DNA from: DASPJL01 sp035628645
GTDB taxonomy: Bacteria > Bacteroidota > Bacteroidia > Cytophagales > Cyclobacteriaceae
NCBI GenBank assembly: GCA_035628645.1
Contig: DASPJL010000158.1
Location: forward strand, 1-44,510
Direction: 5' to 3'
DNA length: 44,510 bases
Shown: positions 9,242 through 18,246 of the stretch, piece by piece
Position numbering within the stretch: the stretch's first letter is position 1
Layout: every line of letters begins with the position of its first letter
Position numbers and translations under genes: made by a program
The notes under the pieces: model-generated
The model's database searches: none
The model's input: only the letters and a program-made list of their open reading frames with translations
What the model was told of the DNA's origin: nothing

Positions 9242-9841
9242 ATGGATAGAGATAAAGCAATAGAAGAATCGGGAGGCACAGACCTTAAATTATTCTATAA
9301 TAAGATTCAAGAACTTCATCAATCTTTATCTGAGTCTTTTAAAAACTCCTTTAACAGATCACTTCCTTTTCCTGATGAATTACTTGACAGATGGAAAAGG
9401 GCTCAAAATAATGGTTTTGGGAAAGGTGCTTCTATATACGACAGCAGTTATATATTTGGAGATGTTAAAGTAGGGGAAAATACATGGATAGGACCCTTTA
9501 CGATATTAGACGGGTCTGGAGGGTTAGAAATAGGTAGTTTTTGTAGTATTTCGGCAGGGGTACAAATTTATACACATGATACTGTGAAATGGGCCTTGTC
9601 CTCCGGAAAATATCAACCGAAAAAAGATTCAGTCAAAATTGGCGACAGCTGCTATATAGGTCCTAACGTTTTAATTGGTAAAGGTGTAGAAATAGGAAGT
9701 TATTCTGTAATTGGAACTCAATCATTTGTAAATAAAAATATTCCTCCTAATTCGATTGCTTTTGGTGTTCCTGCGAAAATAGTTGGAGAAGTAGTATTTG
9801 AAAAAGGTGATATTTTGTTAAAATACTTCTCCAAACCTTGA
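9242..9841 (+). CDS. left-handed beta-helix (hexapeptide) acyltransferase
   Basis: A 199-aa protein using the ATG 2 nt after the upstream stop; an in-frame start 48 nt earlier would overlap asnB and adds residues of no evident function. Residues 1-60 are a helical N-terminal region. From about 64 the protein has hexapeptide repeats (GDVKVGENTWIGPF, LEIGSFCSISAGV, VKIGDSCYIGPNVLIGKG, VEIGSYSVIGTQSFV) typical of a left-handed beta-helix, with a likely catalytic His112 in YTHDTVKW and the terminal GVPAKIVG motif. Such enzymes transfer acetyl or other acyl groups from CoA to sugar amines or hydroxyls. It may be the N-acetyltransferase (WbpD-like) for the amino sugar made upstream; that assignment is inference. 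Confidence 0.85.
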   Translation: MDRDKAIEESGGTDLKLFYNKIQELHQSLSESFKNSFNRSLPFPDELLDRWKRAQNNGFGKGASIYDSSYIFGDVKVGENTWIGPFTILDGSGGLEIGSFCSISAGVQIYTHDTVKWALSSGKYQPKKDSVKIGDSCYIGPNVLIGKGVEIGSYSVIGTQSFVNKNIPPNSIAFGVPAKIVGEVVFEKGDILLKYFSKP

Positions 9842-9878
9842 AACTAAATATTCACATTCCCTCCCCAGATTATTTTTA

Positions 9879-9886
9879 TATTTTTG
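9879..9886 (+). promoter_or_regulatory. -7 promoter element (TATTTTTG)
   Basis: TATTTTTG followed by C matches TAnnTTTGY in the 101-nt gap before the GT-C-like gene. A transcript would start at about 9893, leaving a 50-nt leader. No convincing -33 box is visible at the expected distance, and the region is very T-rich, so a chance match is possible. Confidence 0.35.
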
Positions 9887-9942
9887 CAATCTTTAAAGTT
9901 CTTTTTGTAACATTAAATCAATAATTTAGGCTTTACCTTATA

Positions 9943-11523
9943 ATGATATTCTATTTTATTTTAATCCTGCTTATCTTTCTTCCTGCCTTTTTTTATTTGT
10001 CATTTGTCAAGAAAGAAACCGCTGGCTCTGATCACTATATACACTTCTCAATCATTGGTTTAATAAAGAATAACAACAATAGATTTATTAAGTACTGTTC
10101 ATATTATCTCTTTCAGGAGAAAATGACTTATCCTCAGTTCCTTCATTGGATATTATCTTTTCTTTCTAATAAGCGTCTTTCGGTTATTTCCAAGTACATT
10201 CCAACAGTCTTCAGCTTTTTAAGCAATATTGCTTTTCTGTGTTTTCTATATTTCTTAATACCACACTTAAGCATCGGCGAAAGTGAATCATACTACCTTT
10301 TATTATCAACCGCACTTTTTGTGCTAACTCCTTATACTTATAATATTGCCAATGCTAAAAATGCCGGAATAAGCGCTAGAGGAATGGGCCTGCTTTTAGG
10401 ACAAGTCTATACTTATTCCCTTGTTCTTTATTATTTATCCCAATCTTACGTATTTTTAGTTCCAGCAGCTGTTTCCGTTTCGCTGGCAATTTTTTCAAGT
10501 CAATTTGCATCTCAATATATAATTTTTATCACACCCCTTCTAGCCTTAGGCTTTGGAAGCATAACCTATATAATTCCCTTATTATTAGGAGTTTTATTAT
10601 CCTTTGTTACCAATTTTACTATTACTTCACAATTTTTTTGGGGAAATTGGGGTCATAAAAAATTCTATTCGAAGTTTCTTGCAAAAACCTTCATTTTAAA
10701 ATATAGATATAGTGTTTGGAAAGATCTTTTCTGGGACTTTTGGGTTTATCTTTTTAAAAAGACAAAGCCGAAAGGAGGAGGTACACTGTTTATGTATATA
10801 TATACAAATCCCTTGGTGATTTTAATATTTAGTATCCCTCTTTATTTTCCTGTACTCACTCTATCGTCCATCTCTATTATTAACATGAAAATTGAGCAGA
10901 AATCGGTAGAATTTTCTTTAACAGTTCCTCTTATTTCGGCTTTTTTGTTATTTATCATCTTTAGTTTTAGAAAAACCAGGTTTTTAGGAGAACCAGAAAG
11001 ATATCTTGAGTTTGTTCTGGGGATTTTAAGTGTAACAGCTGCTGTTTTCTTGATAAATGAAGCTTTTATTTCTATCTTAATTTTAATATACCAGTTTATT
11101 TTTATTGCATTTCAAATATCCCTAGCAAGACTAAGGAATAGAAAGAAAGGAAATATCGAAACGAATCTTCTTGAAGAAATTGATGTAAAAATAAGAGCTT
11201 CCTCTTTAAACGATGATGTGCGTATCCTCAGTAATAATACCGAAACTTTAAGAAGCTTAATAAGACCAGAAAGGAAAATTTTTCAAGGTGGATTATACTC
11301 AGAATGGTATGGTAAGTTCCATTATTTAGATATTTACTATACTTTTAATCATTTAAAAGAAGATAAAATTGTGCCTATAATAAAGGAATTTAAAATTAAC
11401 TTTTTTGTATTGGACAAAGGATACCTTGATGAAGGATCATTTAATAATCTTTTCTTTAATAAAATCGACATTAGTAAACTGAAGGAAAATGAATCATATA
11501 TCCTATATAAAATAACGTATTGA
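9943..11523 (+). CDS. polytopic membrane protein, GT-C-like glycosyltransferase candidate
   Basis: A 526-aa protein with about ten to twelve predicted hydrophobic segments spread to about residue 395, then a soluble C-terminal tail of about 130 residues. The first loop, just after TM1, carries SDHYIHFS (Asp30, His31, His34) followed by IGLIKNNNNRF. An acidic residue with nearby His in that first periplasmic loop is the recurrent signature of GT-C glycosyltransferases, which use polyprenyl-phosphate sugars. The C-terminal part (EIDVKIRASSLNDDVRILSNN onward) resembles the periplasmic domains of such proteins. It sits 13 nt before the flippase gene. I do not recognise a specific family, so transferase activity is inference; a polymerase-like role is the alternative. 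Confidence 0.6.
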   Translation: MIFYFILILLIFLPAFFYLSFVKKETAGSDHYIHFSIIGLIKNNNNRFIKYCSYYLFQEKMTYPQFLHWILSFLSNKRLSVISKYIPTVFSFLSNIAFLCFLYFLIPHLSIGESESYYLLLSTALFVLTPYTYNIANAKNAGISARGMGLLLGQVYTYSLVLYYLSQSYVFLVPAAVSVSLAIFSSQFASQYIIFITPLLALGFGSITYIIPLLLGVLLSFVTNFTITSQFFWGNWGHKKFYSKFLAKTFILKYRYSVWKDLFWDFWVYLFKKTKPKGGGTLFMYIYTNPLVILIFSIPLYFPVLTLSSISIINMKIEQKSVEFSLTVPLISAFLLFIIFSFRKTRFLGEPERYLEFVLGILSVTAAVFLINEAFISILILIYQFIFIAFQISLARLRNRKKGNIETNLLEEIDVKIRASSLNDDVRILSNNTETLRSLIRPERKIFQGGLYSEWYGKFHYLDIYYTFNHLKEDKIVPIIKEFKINFFVLDKGYLDEGSFNNLFFNKIDISKLKENESYILYKITY

Positions 11524-11536
11524 TTGAAAGAAACAA

Positions 11537-12955
11537 ATGAGTAGTCTCGGAAAAAGTTTCTTAATATATGGCATAGCGTCGGGCATTAGCAAATCCTTGA
11601 CTATCCTCTTGGTTCCGATCTATACCAACCTCTTTTCTTCTAATGAATTTGCTGTGATAGATTTGATCACAAGTTTATTTTTCCTGATTTCTGTAATTTC
11701 CCTTCTTCAGTTAGAATCTGCTCTTTCTCGCTATTATTATGAAGTAGATGCAAAAACATTGAAAATATATGTAACAAGTACATTAGTTTTTGTAACACTA
11801 GTTTCCATAATCCTTGCAACAATTTGTATTGCTCTATCTGGGATCATTTCAAATTTATTATTTGATACTTCCATTTATTCAAAACCTATTCAAATTGCAG
11901 CTCTTTCGATTCCCTTTTTTAATCTGTTTTCTGTATTTACTGTTGTATTGCGATTTGAGAAAAAATTGGTCCTCTACCTGATCTTTGTAGTTTCCCAGGT
12001 ATTTTTTACTGTTTTCTTTACTATATTGTTTGTCAAGTTCTTCAACCAAGGCATTGAAGGCGTTTTTTATGGTCAATTAATAGGTTATATAATTCCTATA
12101 ATTTTAATATTTACCCAGTTTAAAGAATTTATTTCATTTAAATTAAGCAAAAGTACCATTAAAAAGTTTCTTAACTATTCTCTTCCACTAGTTCCTTCAG
12201 TAATCGGAAATTGGGTAAATACATATTTAAGTAGATTTATAATGCTTGCTTATATTCCTTTATCTCAAATAGGAATTTATTCTGCTTCTGTAAAAATCAG
12301 TTCCGCTTTAAATATTTTACAGTTTGCCTTTTCAATGGCATGGATTCCTTTTCTTTTTGAAACTATAAAACAAGAAAACTTTCAGCCAATTCTTAGAAGA
12401 ATATTTATTGTAAGTATGTTAGGAATATTTGCAATCACTATCTTATTTTCAGTATGGTCTGATACAATTATGAATTTGTTTACTACCGCTGAATATTTAA
12501 AGGGCTCTTCATATGTTGGAATTATTTGTTTCTCCCTTGCCTTGAATTTTCTATTTCAAATTGTTTGTATAGGTCCTTCCGTTTCGACAAAAACTATTTA
12601 TAATTCGATCACCTTTTTTATTTCAGTGATAACTAATATTGGTCTTCTCTACCTTCTGATTCCGAACTTTGGAATTATCGGTGTCTTAATAGCTTATTTT
12701 ACCAGCTCCTTAGTTATGCTTTTGTCAGGATGGTATTTTTCGGAAAAATTATTCCCGGTTGAATTTTCCTTGTCAACATTTGTTATATGTTTATTAATTA
12801 CTTTTGCGATTGTAATTTTAACATCCTATTACACTGTTTCATTAATAGGGAAAATAATTATAACACTCACTATAATTCTAGTTGCTGGAAAATTCATTTT
12901 GAAATCGCAACTAGCAAAAGAAATTATTTTAAAATTTAAAAGTGGTAAAGCTTAA
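11537..12955 (+). CDS. polysaccharide flippase, Wzx-like (MOP superfamily)
   Basis: A 472-aa membrane protein with about twelve to fourteen hydrophobic segments. The N-terminus SLGKSFLIYGIASGISKSL and the internal FLNYSLPLVPSVIGNWVNTYLSRF are characteristic of the Bacteroidota branch of the polysaccharide biosynthesis (Wzx/RfbX) family, which flips undecaprenyl-diphosphate-linked repeat units across the inner membrane. Length is typical. Together with the Wzy-like gene and the initiating transferase in this window it defines a Wzx/Wzy-dependent pathway. It follows the GT-C-like gene by 13 nt and precedes a 108-nt gap before the formyltransferase-like gene. Confidence 0.88.
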   Translation: MSSLGKSFLIYGIASGISKSLTILLVPIYTNLFSSNEFAVIDLITSLFFLISVISLLQLESALSRYYYEVDAKTLKIYVTSTLVFVTLVSIILATICIALSGIISNLLFDTSIYSKPIQIAALSIPFFNLFSVFTVVLRFEKKLVLYLIFVVSQVFFTVFFTILFVKFFNQGIEGVFYGQLIGYIIPIILIFTQFKEFISFKLSKSTIKKFLNYSLPLVPSVIGNWVNTYLSRFIMLAYIPLSQIGIYSASVKISSALNILQFAFSMAWIPFLFETIKQENFQPILRRIFIVSMLGIFAITILFSVWSDTIMNLFTTAEYLKGSSYVGIICFSLALNFLFQIVCIGPSVSTKTIYNSITFFISVITNIGLLYLLIPNFGIIGVLIAYFTSSLVMLLSGWYFSEKLFPVEFSLSTFVICLLITFAIVILTSYYTVSLIGKIIITLTIILVAGKFILKSQLAKEIILKFKSGKA

Positions 12956-13063
12956 TTCATATTAGTTAGAGGATAAACTGTCTATTTTGGTCGCAATTCT
13001 TTTACAAAAGTCCTTTGTTTATCTTTATTCATCTTATCCTATTTCGGGAAAGTTCATTAGTAT

Positions 13064-13837
13064 ATGAAAATAATACTACTTTGTAATTCAGTTATAAGCT
13101 CTTTCGAGAAAGAAGTTATCACTAAAGTAAAAGAACATAAATCTGTTGAAAATATTTATGGAATAATATATGAGAGAAAACATAAGGGAATAATAGAAAA
13201 AGTTATTACAAATTTCAAGAAAGGAAGGGGTGGATATATCTTAATTATGGCATTAAAGAGGGTTTTTTCGAAAGTAGATGAAGAAGCGTCTGAAAAAATT
13301 CTTATCGAATCAAACATAGAATATCAAGTAACAAAACGACTATACTCTTCCTCATTAATTGAATTAATCTCTAATCTATATCCAGATTTAATTATTCTAA
13401 TTGGGGGATTTGGAATAATTAAAAAAGAAATCCTTCTTCTTCCTAAAATAGGCGTTGTATCGTTCCATCATGGCGATATGAGTAAATATAGAGGCATGCC
13501 ACCTGGTTTTTGGGAACTCTATAATAACGAAAATGAGGTTGGTATTACCGTTCAAATATTGAATGAGGAACTAGATTCAGGAATTCCTATAGTTTTCAAA
13601 AAGGTTGACATTTTACCAGAAGATACATATAATCAATTATTGAATAGAATGTATTCAGAAAGCCCTGACATGATTACAGAAGCTTTAAGTATATTGGAAA
13701 GAAAAAATAAAGAAGACTTTACTCCTATAAATGGATTAGGGAGAATCTATACTTTACCTAATTTAACGCAATGGATTTTGTTTCAAATAAAAATAACAAA
13801 AAGAAAACTATTTAATGTTAAAGCTTCAACTAAATAG
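13064..13837 (+). CDS. formyltransferase-family protein (sugar N-formyltransferase candidate)
   Basis: A 257-aa protein with a formyl_trans_N-type Rossmann core. The conserved block from residue 129 reads IGVVSFHHGDMSKYRGMPPGFWEL, with His135, YRG at 142-144 and the catalytic Asp171 in LDSGIP. In methionyl-tRNA and sugar formyltransferases the block begins Asn-x-His; here Ser133 replaces the Asn that contacts the formyl donor. The C-terminal domain of tRNA formyltransferase is absent. Within a polysaccharide locus containing an aminotransferase, the natural role is N-formylation of an amino sugar from N10-formyl-tetrahydrofolate, but the Ser variant makes this less certain. Its 3' end overlaps the deacetylase start by 23 nt, suggesting coupled expression. 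Confidence 0.78.
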   Translation: MKIILLCNSVISSFEKEVITKVKEHKSVENIYGIIYERKHKGIIEKVITNFKKGRGGYILIMALKRVFSKVDEEASEKILIESNIEYQVTKRLYSSSLIELISNLYPDLIILIGGFGIIKKEILLLPKIGVVSFHHGDMSKYRGMPPGFWELYNNENEVGITVQILNEELDSGIPIVFKKVDILPEDTYNQLLNRMYSESPDMITEALSILERKNKEDFTPINGLGRIYTLPNLTQWILFQIKITKRKLFNVKASTK

Positions 13838-14708
13838 AAAGATCACAAAAAAAATAATATTTCTTCTTTTTAGGATTACTGTTATCCCATTACTAGTAAG
13901 AGAGTTTATACAAAGAAACAAAGTTACCATAATATTATTTCATGATTTATCAAAAGATAGGGCTGAAAGATACTTTAAATGGCTAAAGAAAAAATATAAT
14001 ATCATTCCCCTTTCATCATATCTTGATTATTTAAAAGATGCCACACAAAAGCTCCCTAGAAAATCTCTAATAATAACATTTGATGACGGGCATAAGAGTA
14101 ATTATGAATTATTACCCATCATTAAAAAATTAAACATTCCTATAACCATTTTTCTTTGTAGTGGGATTATCAATACAAAAAAGCATTTTTGGTTTCTACA
14201 TCCTCTAAAAGGAAAAACTTCTCAATATTTTAAAAATCTTCAAGATCGTGAAAGACTAAAAGAATTGTCAAAATTGGGATACTGGGATGAAAAGGAGTTT
14301 GAACAAAGACAGGCATTAAATTATGAGGAAATCAAAGAGATGATACCTCATGTTGATTTTCAGGCACATACTGTAACTCACCCAATTTTACCTCAGTGTG
14401 ATTTAGAAAAATCTAAATATGAAATAATTCATTCAAAAAGACACTTAGAGGCGGAATTTAACCTAAAGATAACCAGTATAGCCTTTCCAAATGGGGATTT
14501 TTCAAATAGAGAGATCGAAATCGCAAAAGATCACTACCAAAGTTGTTTAACTCTTGAAGTGGGATATAATTCTGATAGATCAGACCCTTATAAATTAAAA
14601 AGACTTAGTTTGCCAGATGATGCCTCACTAAATGAAGTAATTATAAAAACTTCAGGAATTTTTCATTTGGTTAAAGCTTTTTTAAATCGATTTAAGAATT
14701 TGAGTTAA
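13815..14708 (+). CDS. polysaccharide deacetylase (NodB domain)
   Basis: A 297-aa carbohydrate esterase family 4-like protein. After a hydrophobic basic N-terminus (residues 1-30, possibly a membrane anchor) come motif 1, ITFDDGHKSN, with catalytic Asp90 and metal-binding Asp91, and motif 2, AHTVTHP, with metal ligands His185 and His189; FPNGDF may correspond to motif 3. The metal triad Asp-His-His is intact, so it should be active on N-acetyl groups of a sugar or glycan. It starts inside the end of the formyltransferase-like gene. Removing an acetyl group and adding a formyl group to the same amine is one reading of this pair; partial de-N-acetylation of the finished polymer is another. Confidence 0.85.
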   Translation: MLKLQLNRKITKKIIFLLFRITVIPLLVREFIQRNKVTIILFHDLSKDRAERYFKWLKKKYNIIPLSSYLDYLKDATQKLPRKSLIITFDDGHKSNYELLPIIKKLNIPITIFLCSGIINTKKHFWFLHPLKGKTSQYFKNLQDRERLKELSKLGYWDEKEFEQRQALNYEEIKEMIPHVDFQAHTVTHPILPQCDLEKSKYEIIHSKRHLEAEFNLKITSIAFPNGDFSNREIEIAKDHYQSCLTLEVGYNSDRSDPYKLKRLSLPDDASLNEVIIKTSGIFHLVKAFLNRFKNLS

Positions 14709-14745
14709 ACCGTAGTTTTAAAATTAAATTAGATTATAGAAAACA

Positions 14746-16608
14746 ATGTGTGGGATTGTAGGAGTTTTCCATTTTGATAAAGAGAGATTAGTATCTCACG
14801 AAACATTAAATAAAATGATGAATAGTGTTTCCCATCGAGGACCTGATGGAGAAGGGTTATTTATTAATAAAAATGTTGGCTTAGGACATCGGCGATTATC
14901 AATTATCGACATTAGTGGAGGTGGCCAACCAATGTTTAATCTAAATAATACAATTTCTTTAGTTTTTAATGGGGAGGTATATAATTATATAGAGCTTAAA
15001 AAAGAACTTCAAGATTCAGGACAAGAATTTATATCAAACTCTGACACAGAGGTTATAATTAAAGCATATGAAGTATGGGGAATTAATTTTTTTCACAAGT
15101 TAAATGGAATGTGGTCATTAGCTCTATGGGATGAGAAAAAACGCCTTTTAATAATTTCAAGGGATAGAATCGGAGAAAAGCCGCTCCATTACGCAGTGGT
15201 GGATAATTCAATTGTTTTCGGATCAGAAATAAAAGCCATTCTGGCATATGGAGTTGAAAAAAAACAAAATGAAGAAGTTTCTGACATTTATTTAAATCTT
15301 GGATACATTCCTGCTCCATTCACTTATTACAAAAATATTTACAAACTTAATCCTGGTCATAATCTCATTATACAACCCGATAAATATCGCATTGAAAAAT
15401 ATTGGGATTTACCAGAAATAGACGAAGATAATATGCTTAAAAATAAAAAGCATATTTATGAAACATTTACAAATCTATTTAAAGATTCTGTGAAAATTAG
15501 AATGAGAAGTGATGCTCCTTTTGGTGCCTTTTTAAGTGGAGGGTTAGATTCTTCTAGTGTCGTTTCTGTTATGAGTCAGTATTCCTCACATTCAATAGAA
15601 ACTTTTACAATAGGTTCTGAAAATGAAATGTACGATGAACGAGATCTGGCAAGAGATGTGGCACATACATTTAATACAAATCATCATGAATATATAGTAG
15701 GTAAAGGGGTTTTAAACGAATGGGTTGAAAAGGTTCTGTACTATTATGATGAACCTTTTGCAGATGCTTCGGCAATTCCTACTAGCTGTGTATCTCGGTT
15801 TGCTTCAAATAAAGTAAAAATGGTCTTGACAGGAGATGGTGGAGATGAAGTGTTATCAGGTTATACATCTTATCAGGGTGAAAAATTTGCGGGATATTTT
15901 CAAACATTACCAAAATTTATTCAAAGGCTTTCTCCTAATCTTTTAAAAGCATTTCCAAAACCCGCATCTGCAAGCTTAAAGGTTAAGCTAAAAAGGCTTT
16001 ATAATTTACTCACAACTTCTAGTCTTTCATTTGACGACAGACTTATTCTTAAACAGAATTATGCCGATTTCGCATTAATCAAATCTAATATTGATTTAAA
16101 AGGTAGTATCCCTATTGCTGATTATCTTTCCCAAATTTTTAAGGAGTGTAAATACAAAAATGAATTCTATAAATTAATGTACTTTCATTTAAAAATCTCC
16201 TTACCTGATAATATGCTGACTAAAGTTGATAGAATGAGTATGGCCAATTCTTTAGAAACCAGAGTTCCATTTTTAGATCATAGAATCGTTGAATATATGG
16301 TTAATGTAGATAAAAACATCAAAATGGAAGGCTTTGAGAGAAAAAGTATTCTTAGGAATACATTTGGCAAGAATCTTCCGTCTTCAATCCTAAATTCTCC
16401 TAAAAAAGGCTTTGATTTACCATTAGGGGATTGGTTTAAAGAGAAGGGCTATGAAACGGAACTTATTCAGCTTTTCAAAACTGAAAATTTAAAAAATTCA
16501 AATCAGATAAAAGATTTAATTGAAGACCATAAAAAAGGAATTGAAGACTATTCAAATTTATTTTGGATGTTGCTTTTATTAAAAAAGTGGAGAGATAAAA
16601 AAGATTGA
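14746..16608 (+). CDS. asnB: asparagine synthase-type glutamine amidotransferase (second copy)
   Basis: A 620-aa AsnB-family enzyme, clearly diverged from the copy at 7344. Cys2 begins the glutaminase domain (MCGIVGVF), with HRGPDGEG at 30-37, GHRRLSIID at 47-55 and the standard NGEVYN glutamine pocket. The synthetase PP-loop is SGGLDSSS (264-271), followed by TGDGGDEVLSGY. All expected catalytic residues are present, so it should hydrolyse glutamine and amidate a carboxylate via an adenylate. Its position between a deacetylase and the polymerase gene suggests a sugar carboxylate as acceptor, producing a uronamide or similar, though genuine asparagine synthesis cannot be excluded from sequence. 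Intergenic spacing to the deacetylase gene is 37 nt. Confidence 0.88.
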   Translation: MCGIVGVFHFDKERLVSHETLNKMMNSVSHRGPDGEGLFINKNVGLGHRRLSIIDISGGGQPMFNLNNTISLVFNGEVYNYIELKKELQDSGQEFISNSDTEVIIKAYEVWGINFFHKLNGMWSLALWDEKKRLLIISRDRIGEKPLHYAVVDNSIVFGSEIKAILAYGVEKKQNEEVSDIYLNLGYIPAPFTYYKNIYKLNPGHNLIIQPDKYRIEKYWDLPEIDEDNMLKNKKHIYETFTNLFKDSVKIRMRSDAPFGAFLSGGLDSSSVVSVMSQYSSHSIETFTIGSENEMYDERDLARDVAHTFNTNHHEYIVGKGVLNEWVEKVLYYYDEPFADASAIPTSCVSRFASNKVKMVLTGDGGDEVLSGYTSYQGEKFAGYFQTLPKFIQRLSPNLLKAFPKPASASLKVKLKRLYNLLTTSSLSFDDRLILKQNYADFALIKSNIDLKGSIPIADYLSQIFKECKYKNEFYKLMYFHLKISLPDNMLTKVDRMSMANSLETRVPFLDHRIVEYMVNVDKNIKMEGFERKSILRNTFGKNLPSSILNSPKKGFDLPLGDWFKEKGYETELIQLFKTENLKNSNQIKDLIEDHKKGIEDYSNLFWMLLLLKKWRDKKD

Positions 16609-16725
16609 ATAAATGCATAATGATAAATAGAACGTTTGTCACTTTTATATAGACATAATATCTACTTATGAGATCTCCTTATCAAAATACTTTTTTTTTT
16701 AGATTTCTCGTAAAATTTTAATTCA

Positions 16726-18246
16726 ATGAAGTTATCATTAAATATTAAGAGTTTTGGGACTTATATATTAATACTGGTTTACGGCATTTATTCTGGTCTC
16801 AATTTCTCTCTTGGTTTTTCTATCCCTGGTATAAACTATCTTTTCTTTTTAATTATTCTTTCTTCCCTAATTACGTGTTTTTACTGGGGATCAGTTTTGC
16901 AGCAAATTAAGGCGCTTATTGCTTTCTCATTTATTGGTATAGATACTGTTTTGTTCCTTTCTTTCTTTCTAGTAATTCCACCTTTGATTTATATATTATC
17001 GGAAAAGAAAAAAATTAAAATAAAACTCCCGGTACTGCTTTTTATTTTTTTTGCAATCTACATACTATTCATTTCAATAATTGGTAATTTAATTGACCCC
17101 TTTCTTCCTTCCTTTATTATGGGTTTAGCAACATACGGAAGTCCCATAATACTATTCATATATTTTTCCTTATTCACCTATTCAAAGGAGAAACTATTTG
17201 AAGTTCTGAATTTCTTTAGGAATCTGATCATATGTCAGCTAGTACTTGTCACTATTCAATTTTTTATAGAGGGCACTTATTGGCCGGGAGATTATGGAAC
17301 CGGAAGCTTTGGAAACACAGGAAAAAGTGGATTTTACATTACTCTTTTACTAGTTTATGAATTTTTAGTGCCGATTTTTTTTGGAAAAGTAAAAGTAGGA
17401 TCAATTATTAAAAAACTCTTCTTTTTTATATTTATTCTCATTGCACTTATTTTCATAGATGCAAAACTTATTTATTTATCCATTTTAATCGCACTTATTT
17501 TCTGCTTTCTGGGCTTTCTATTCGTTCGACTTCTTAAAAATCGTCTTCCAGTAAAGGTTATGTTGTTTTTAGGGGGAGGCTTAATTTTTTTAACAGTCTT
17601 CTTTCCTGTGTTCTTTCGCCTTTACTTAAAGAACTTCCTAAATGAAGTGCTGGATGTTAATAAAATAGTTCATATGTATACGGAAAATCCTGAGTATGCG
17701 CAGAAATCTATTTTTTATAAAAATGTATTTAAAACAATGCCTAGCGAGTATCCTATTACATACCTTTTTGGAACTGGTATAGGAAAGTTAGGAAGTAGAG
17801 CTTCCAACACTTTTGCTTCAGATATTCTTTACAAAGACCCATCAACTAAATTACCCTCTTTTATTCCCGTATATTCATCGCCTTGGACAAAAGCATATAT
17901 GAAAGGGCTTTATACCAAAGAAATTTATGACAATATGAAGTGGAGATCCGCCAATTTATCTTTTCCATTCGCGGGAATTGCATCAATTAAAGGAGAATTT
18001 GGTTTAATTGGTTTAATTCTTTTTATTGTTAGTATTCTTTTGATTTGTATAACCCTGATAAAACGATCCTACCGGATGGAAAAACAGCTAAAGGATTGGG
18101 GATTAACTTTTGCTGTATTTGGATATTCATTTATTTTGGTATTATTCTTTGACAATTATCAAGAAATGCCTCAAATAACATTCCCTTTTTTTATAATTAG
18201 TAGCATGTATCTTTGCACCAAAGATCAAGGCGAGAGTATTCGATGA
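16726..18246 (+). CDS. O-antigen/capsule polymerase-like membrane protein (Wzy-like)
   Basis: A 506-aa polytopic protein with about ten to twelve hydrophobic segments and one large hydrophilic loop at roughly residues 300-415 (includes FGTGIGKLGSRASN and SFPFAGIASIKGEFGLIGL). The pattern of clustered N-terminal helices, a large periplasmic loop and FGLIGL leading into the last helices is that of Wzy polymerases, which join undecaprenyl-linked repeat units in the periplasm. Sequence conservation in this family is poor, so the call rests on topology and on the flippase and initiating transferase in the same locus. It follows a 117-nt gap, and its TGA overlaps the next ATG. Confidence 0.72.
   Translation: MKLSLNIKSFGTYILILVYGIYSGLNFSLGFSIPGINYLFFLIILSSLITCFYWGSVLQQIKALIAFSFIGIDTVLFLSFFLVIPPLIYILSEKKKIKIKLPVLLFIFFAIYILFISIIGNLIDPFLPSFIMGLATYGSPIILFIYFSLFTYSKEKLFEVLNFFRNLIICQLVLVTIQFFIEGTYWPGDYGTGSFGNTGKSGFYITLLLVYEFLVPIFFGKVKVGSIIKKLFFFIFILIALIFIDAKLIYLSILIALIFCFLGFLFVRLLKNRLPVKVMLFLGGGLIFLTVFFPVFFRLYLKNFLNEVLDVNKIVHMYTENPEYAQKSIFYKNVFKTMPSEYPITYLFGTGIGKLGSRASNTFASDILYKDPSTKLPSFIPVYSSPWTKAYMKGLYTKEIYDNMKWRSANLSFPFAGIASIKGEFGLIGLILFIVSILLICITLIKRSYRMEKQLKDWGLTFAVFGYSFILVLFFDNYQEMPQITFPFFIISSMYLCTKDQGESIR

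Noticed and set aside
12956..13063. Promoter with TTTG (12987-12990) and GTCCTTTG 20 nt later before the formyltransferase-like gene
   Set aside because: The -7 box lacks the TA; too weak to list as a feature.
13064..13837. Methionyl-tRNA formyltransferase (fmt)
   Set aside because: Too short, lacks the C-terminal tRNA-binding domain and the Asn of the catalytic triad; context is polysaccharide synthesis.
7344..16608. Recent tandem duplication of asnB
   Set aside because: The two proteins differ throughout, including active-site motifs, so they are old paralogues or separate acquisitions.
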